Source: CBDUUP01 sp965370435 (lineage in GTDB: Bacteria; Chloroflexota; Anaerolineae; Anaerolineales; UBA11579). Taken from it: a DNA stretch of 8,499 nt. This document shows, in pieces, positions 6,580-8,499 of this stretch (the stretch's first letter is position 1; each line of letters starts with the position of its first letter). The notes beneath the pieces are model-generated. The model searched no databases. It was not told the DNA's origin and saw only the letters and a program-made list of their open reading frames with translations. Location of the stretch: the NCBI GenBank assembly GCA_965370435.1, contig CBDUUP010000187.1, positions 1 to 8,499 of the forward strand. The letters are read 5' to 3'. Both the position numbers and the translations under genes were made by a program.

Positions 6580-6593
6580 TTGACTTTTGTCAA
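6580..6593. promoter_or_regulatory. Perfect DNR/NNR-like operator TTGAC-N4-GTCAA
   Basis: TTGACTTTTGTCAA is a palindrome with 5-base arms and a 4-base centre (TTTT). It has the half-site form recognised by FNR-family proteins, and the C/G at the inner position is typical of NO-responsive DNR/NNR sites. It lies about 84 bases before the chosen oxidase-like start codon, and a near copy precedes the cytochrome operon at 72-85. Confidence 0.7.
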
Positions 6594-6637
6594 TAGCCGT
6601 CCATAGCCTATGAGGATAGATTTCACTTTTCTTTTTC

Positions 6638-6670
6638 AAAAAAAGTCCACCAGCCTGAGAACTGGTGGAC
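6638..6670 (-). terminator. Intrinsic terminator of the regulator gene
   Basis: On the - strand GTCCACCAG (6670-6662) pairs with CTGGTGGAC (6653-6645) around an 8-base loop, followed by seven T (6644-6638). It ends the regulator's transcript and separates it from the oxidase-like operon, whose operator lies 45 bases further on. Confidence 0.9.
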
Positions 6671-6708
6671 AATATCGGTAGATTATTTTCCTGGGTTGGA
6701 AAACGGGA

Positions 6709-7422
6709 TCAGGCTTTCTCTTTATATTTCAACGGAACCAACTCTACGTCGGCGAGTTCGGCCAATTTATTGGGTTGGATCACGTCAATTGAGGTCCGGT
6801 TGCTGTCAATATAGCCTTGATCTCGAAAGTAACCGAAGGACCGGCTGATGGCTTCAGGGACGGTGGCGATACGAGCCGCCATTTGGTTGATGGAATGGTT
6901 GCGGCGGTTGATAGTTTCCCGGCCATCTTCGCTGATATCGAGCAGCAGCTTGGCGGTGCGGGCGCGGACCGAGCGGAAGGCCAAATCTTGGCAATAATTG
7001 ACCAGCGTCCGGTTGCGGTTGGCCAGGATGGGCAGCAACCCCAGGGCAAGCTCAGGATAGCGTTTGAGGCCAATTTGAAAATTCTCAACCGAGGCGTGCC
7101 AGAGAAGGGAGTTCTTGGCTGTGATAGCGGTGAAGGGATTAGTTCCTCCATCCAAAGCGGCCACCTCATTGAACATGATCACCGGTTCAATGATGGCCAG
7201 GATAGTTTCCCGCCCGTCGGGGGATACGTTGGAGAGGTGGACCAGACCGGAGAGCAGCACATATAACCCCGAACACGGCTCTTCTTCGATGAAAATAACG
7301 GCTTCGGCTGGAATTCTGGTGAACCGCCCTGCGGTTACGATGGTTTTCAAGTCCGAGAGAGAGAGTTTCTTGAAATGAGGTAGAAGGCTCATTCGATTGA
7401 TGAGTTTAGATAACTCTACCAT
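6709..7422 (-). CDS. Crp/Fnr-family transcription regulator, DNR/NNR-like
   Basis: This 237-residue protein has an N-terminal cyclic-nucleotide-binding-type beta roll (about 15-118), a dimerisation helix (about 120-148) and a C-terminal helix-turn-helix (about 177-205). The recognition helix reads VPEAISRSFG; Glu190-xx-Ser193-Arg194 matches the ExxSR of FNR and DNR that reads TTGA half-sites. There is no N-terminal cysteine cluster, so it is not an Fe-S oxygen sensor like FNR. The stretch EVAALDGGTNPFTA lacks the Arg-Ser that holds cAMP in CRP. Absence of both suggests a DNR/NNR/NnrR type, many of which respond to NO through haem, though the ligand cannot be read here. Candidate targets are the TTGAC-N4-GTCAA boxes at 72-85 and 6580-6593. 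The ATG at 7422 has GGAG eight bases upstream; an internal Met11 has none. A palindrome in its own promoter suggests autoregulation or control by a CRP relative. Confidence 0.85.
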   Translation of the reverse strand: MVELSKLINRMSLLPHFKKLSLSDLKTIVTAGRFTRIPAEAVIFIEEEPCSGLYVLLSGLVHLSNVSPDGRETILAIIEPVIMFNEVAALDGGTNPFTAITAKNSLLWHASVENFQIGLKRYPELALGLLPILANRNRTLVNYCQDLAFRSVRARTAKLLLDISEDGRETINRRNHSINQMAARIATVPEAISRSFGYFRDQGYIDSNRTSIDVIQPNKLAELADVELVPLKYKEKA

Positions 7423-7476
7423 CTACGATTCTCCAGTGCGGCTCGTAATTTATATGTGACAAATCGAACAATCGGA

Positions 7477-7482
7477 ATTATA
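7477..7482 (-). promoter_or_regulatory. Putative extended -10 of the regulator gene
   Basis: On the - strand TGT-TATAAT is a perfect -10 with the extended TGn. Transcription would start near 7470, about 48 bases before the ATG. The palindrome at 7496-7517 would then be centred near -36, covering the -35 region. Confidence 0.55.
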
Positions 7483-7495
7483 ACATATTTCGATT

Positions 7496-7517
7496 ATTTG
7501 TGATATGAATCACAAAT
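7496..7517. promoter_or_regulatory. Perfect CRP-type palindrome in the divergent promoter region
   Basis: ATTTGTGAT (7496-7504) and ATCACAAAT (7509-7517) are perfect 9-base arms around ATGA. The core is an exact TGTGA-N6-TCACA. It lies between two opposed TATAAT boxes (7477-7482 on - and 7525-7530 on +), overlapping the -35 zone of both, which suits repression or shared control of the regulator and the divergent lipoprotein gene. A degenerate copy occurs at 101-122. Confidence 0.65.
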
Positions 7518-7524
7518 CTGAGCG

Positions 7525-7530
7525 TATAAT
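7525..7530 (+). promoter_or_regulatory. Putative -10 facing the lipoprotein gene
   Basis: A perfect TATAAT on the + strand lies 21 bases (centre to centre) from the palindrome at 7496-7517. No good -35 is seen. If used, it would give a leader of about 180 bases before the ATG at 7717. TATACT at 7675-7680 is an alternative closer -10. Confidence 0.4.
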
Positions 7531-7605
7531 TTTAGCTTGTCGGTGTAAAATGTAGCCGGAGTACCCCAGTTGCTCAAATTAATTGAATGCAGATGATGCA
7601 GAATG

Positions 7606-7621
7606 GTTACAGGATTGTAAC
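7606..7621. promoter_or_regulatory. Short palindrome GTTACA-N4-TGTAAC
   Basis: Two perfect 6-base arms flank GGAT in the 294-base non-coding gap between the regulator and the lipoprotein gene. It could be an operator for another dimeric regulator or a small hairpin in the leader RNA. The rest of the gap from 7531 to 7704 shows no convincing gene; a direct repeat of CCGGTA (first copy about 7657, second at 7671-7676) was also noted. Confidence 0.35.
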
Positions 7622-7716
7622 GTGCGGTAGTTGATCTGTTTCCCTCTCGCCATGCCCCGGTAACAGGACTCCGGTATACTGTGAGCATCCACTATTAGAT
7701 AATTGGAGAAAGTGAC

Positions 7717-8499
7717 ATGAAAAAACAAACATTTATTACGATGATATTTGTATCCCTGGTCTTGTTAGCCTGCGGCTCATTTGAAGCAGGTGTGGAAGCC
7801 ACCCTCGTTCCGGGAGATGGTTCGACGATGAGTCCGGTCCCGCCAGACCCCACTGATATGCCAATAGCTACCACCGCGCCGACTGCGGCGCCGCCTCCGT
7901 TCTCTCCCGCCGGGGTGATCGTGAACACCCACGATAATGTGGGCCTGACCTTTTACACGCTGGACGGCCAGTCAATAGGTGAATTGAATACCCCGGACTT
8001 GCTCCTGACGCCGCGTTCCGCTTGCGTCCACGCGGCCGGGCCGGTGACTCCGGGTACGCTCTCGGTCCCGCTGGTGTTCTGCACGCTGGGTAACAGCGGC
8101 TCTTTGATGCTGAACGTCAACGGCCAGTTGAGCACTCCGGTCAGCGGGAAGGAGGGGATAAATTTAAGCGGCGCGCCGGGTTCATCTGTGGTGGCGTATT
8201 CGACCACAGAATGGCAAACTGATACGCTAGTCTCCCGGCTGTACGTCAGCGAGGTGAATGGGTTGGCCGCCGCGGCTCCAATCTTTGAGCGGAACGACCC
8301 CACCAGTTGGGCGGTAGAGATTGTGGGGGTGGGGGCTTCGGGCAGCCAGCCGGAAGTAGTCTGGTTCACCACGTCGCCCTGGGGGATCGGCGGGGACATC
8401 GTTTTTCCGCCCCGCAAAGGGTTGTGGAGCTTGGACCCAGCCACCGGCGCGACCACTCACGTCCTGGGGGAGGAGTGGATCCCTTCCCGGCTTTCCCCC
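7717..8499 (+). CDS. Secreted lipoprotein, partial, unknown function
   Basis: An open frame from the ATG at 7717 runs to the right edge without a stop (261 codons seen), so the gene is cut off. GGAG at 7705-7708 is eight bases upstream. The N terminus MKKQTFITM leads into a hydrophobic segment and the lipobox LLAC (Cys19). A Thr/Pro/Ala linker follows (about 38-62), then a region rich in Gly, Ser, Val and short beta-like stretches, including GLTFYTLDGQSIGEL and GLWSLDPATG. These last strings resemble blades of beta-propeller proteins such as TolB- or WD-like lipoproteins, which is only a suggestion. No metal or catalytic motif was recognised. It is transcribed away from the regulator and shares with it the palindrome at 7496-7517, so the two may be co-regulated. 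A role in the respiratory system is not shown. Confidence 0.8.
   Translation, partial: MKKQTFITMIFVSLVLLACGSFEAGVEATLVPGDGSTMSPVPPDPTDMPIATTAPTAAPPPFSPAGVIVNTHDNVGLTFYTLDGQSIGELNTPDLLLTPRSACVHAAGPVTPGTLSVPLVFCTLGNSGSLMLNVNGQLSTPVSGKEGINLSGAPGSSVVAYSTTEWQTDTLVSRLYVSEVNGLAAAAPIFERNDPTSWAVEIVGVGASGSQPEVVWFTTSPWGIGGDIVFPPRKGLWSLDPATGATTHVLGEEWIPSRLSP

Noticed and set aside
6503..6580. Longer start of the oxidase-like gene at 6580
   Set aside because: It would place the coding start inside the TTGAC palindrome and over the likely -10, and neither it nor the ATG at 6529 has a good ribosome site; the ATG at 6502 does.

Overview
The window looks like part of a bacterial chromosome, most plausibly from a Chloroflexota (Anaerolineae-like) lineage. 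That guess rests on style only: several lipoproteins with long Thr/Pro/Asp-rich linkers after the lipobox Cys, moderate to high GC, and strong AGGAG ribosome sites. No rRNA, tRNA, CRISPR array or transposase was seen. The content points to respiration, probably of nitrogen oxides or another small inorganic acceptor.

Layout. Positions 1-227 hold a promoter region with two different palindromic operators. Positions 228-3094 (+ strand) carry three genes: two related lipoprotein cytochromes c, each with eight haem motifs of which the second is CXXCK, and then a small polytopic membrane protein. A tandem hairpin/terminator at 3095-3163 closes this unit. On the - strand, 6502 down to 3187 reads as a tight three-gene operon: a 12-helix membrane protein resembling subunit I of the haem-copper oxidase/NO reductase superfamily, a lipoprotein of the FGE/SUMF1 fold (NirV-like) whose start overlaps the preceding stop, and a haem O synthase. 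Upstream and separately terminated is a Crp/Fnr-family regulator (7422-6709, -). A divergent lipoprotein gene starts at 7717 and runs off the right edge.

How the parts may fit. The regulator has an FNR/DNR-like recognition helix (ExxSR) but no Fe-S cysteine cluster and no cAMP Arg-Ser pair, which is what DNR/NNR-type sensors look like. A perfect TTGAC-N4-GTCAA box lies in front of the oxidase-like operon, and a 13/14 match lies in front of the cytochrome genes. Both sit close to -41 from a plausible -10. The two operons facing each other across the 3127-3157 terminator are therefore probably one regulon. A second palindrome type (TTTGTGA...TCACAAA) is shared between the first cytochrome promoter and the regulator's own promoter.

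The main point of interest is the combination of (a) paired, densely packed octahaem lipoproteins with a lysine-type haem motif in position two, (b) a haem-copper-oxidase-like protein that appears to have Val-Val where the CuB His-His pair should be, (c) a pseudo-FGE lipoprotein, and (d) a dedicated haem O synthase. I know of no described system with this set. Substrate and reaction cannot be read from the sequence.
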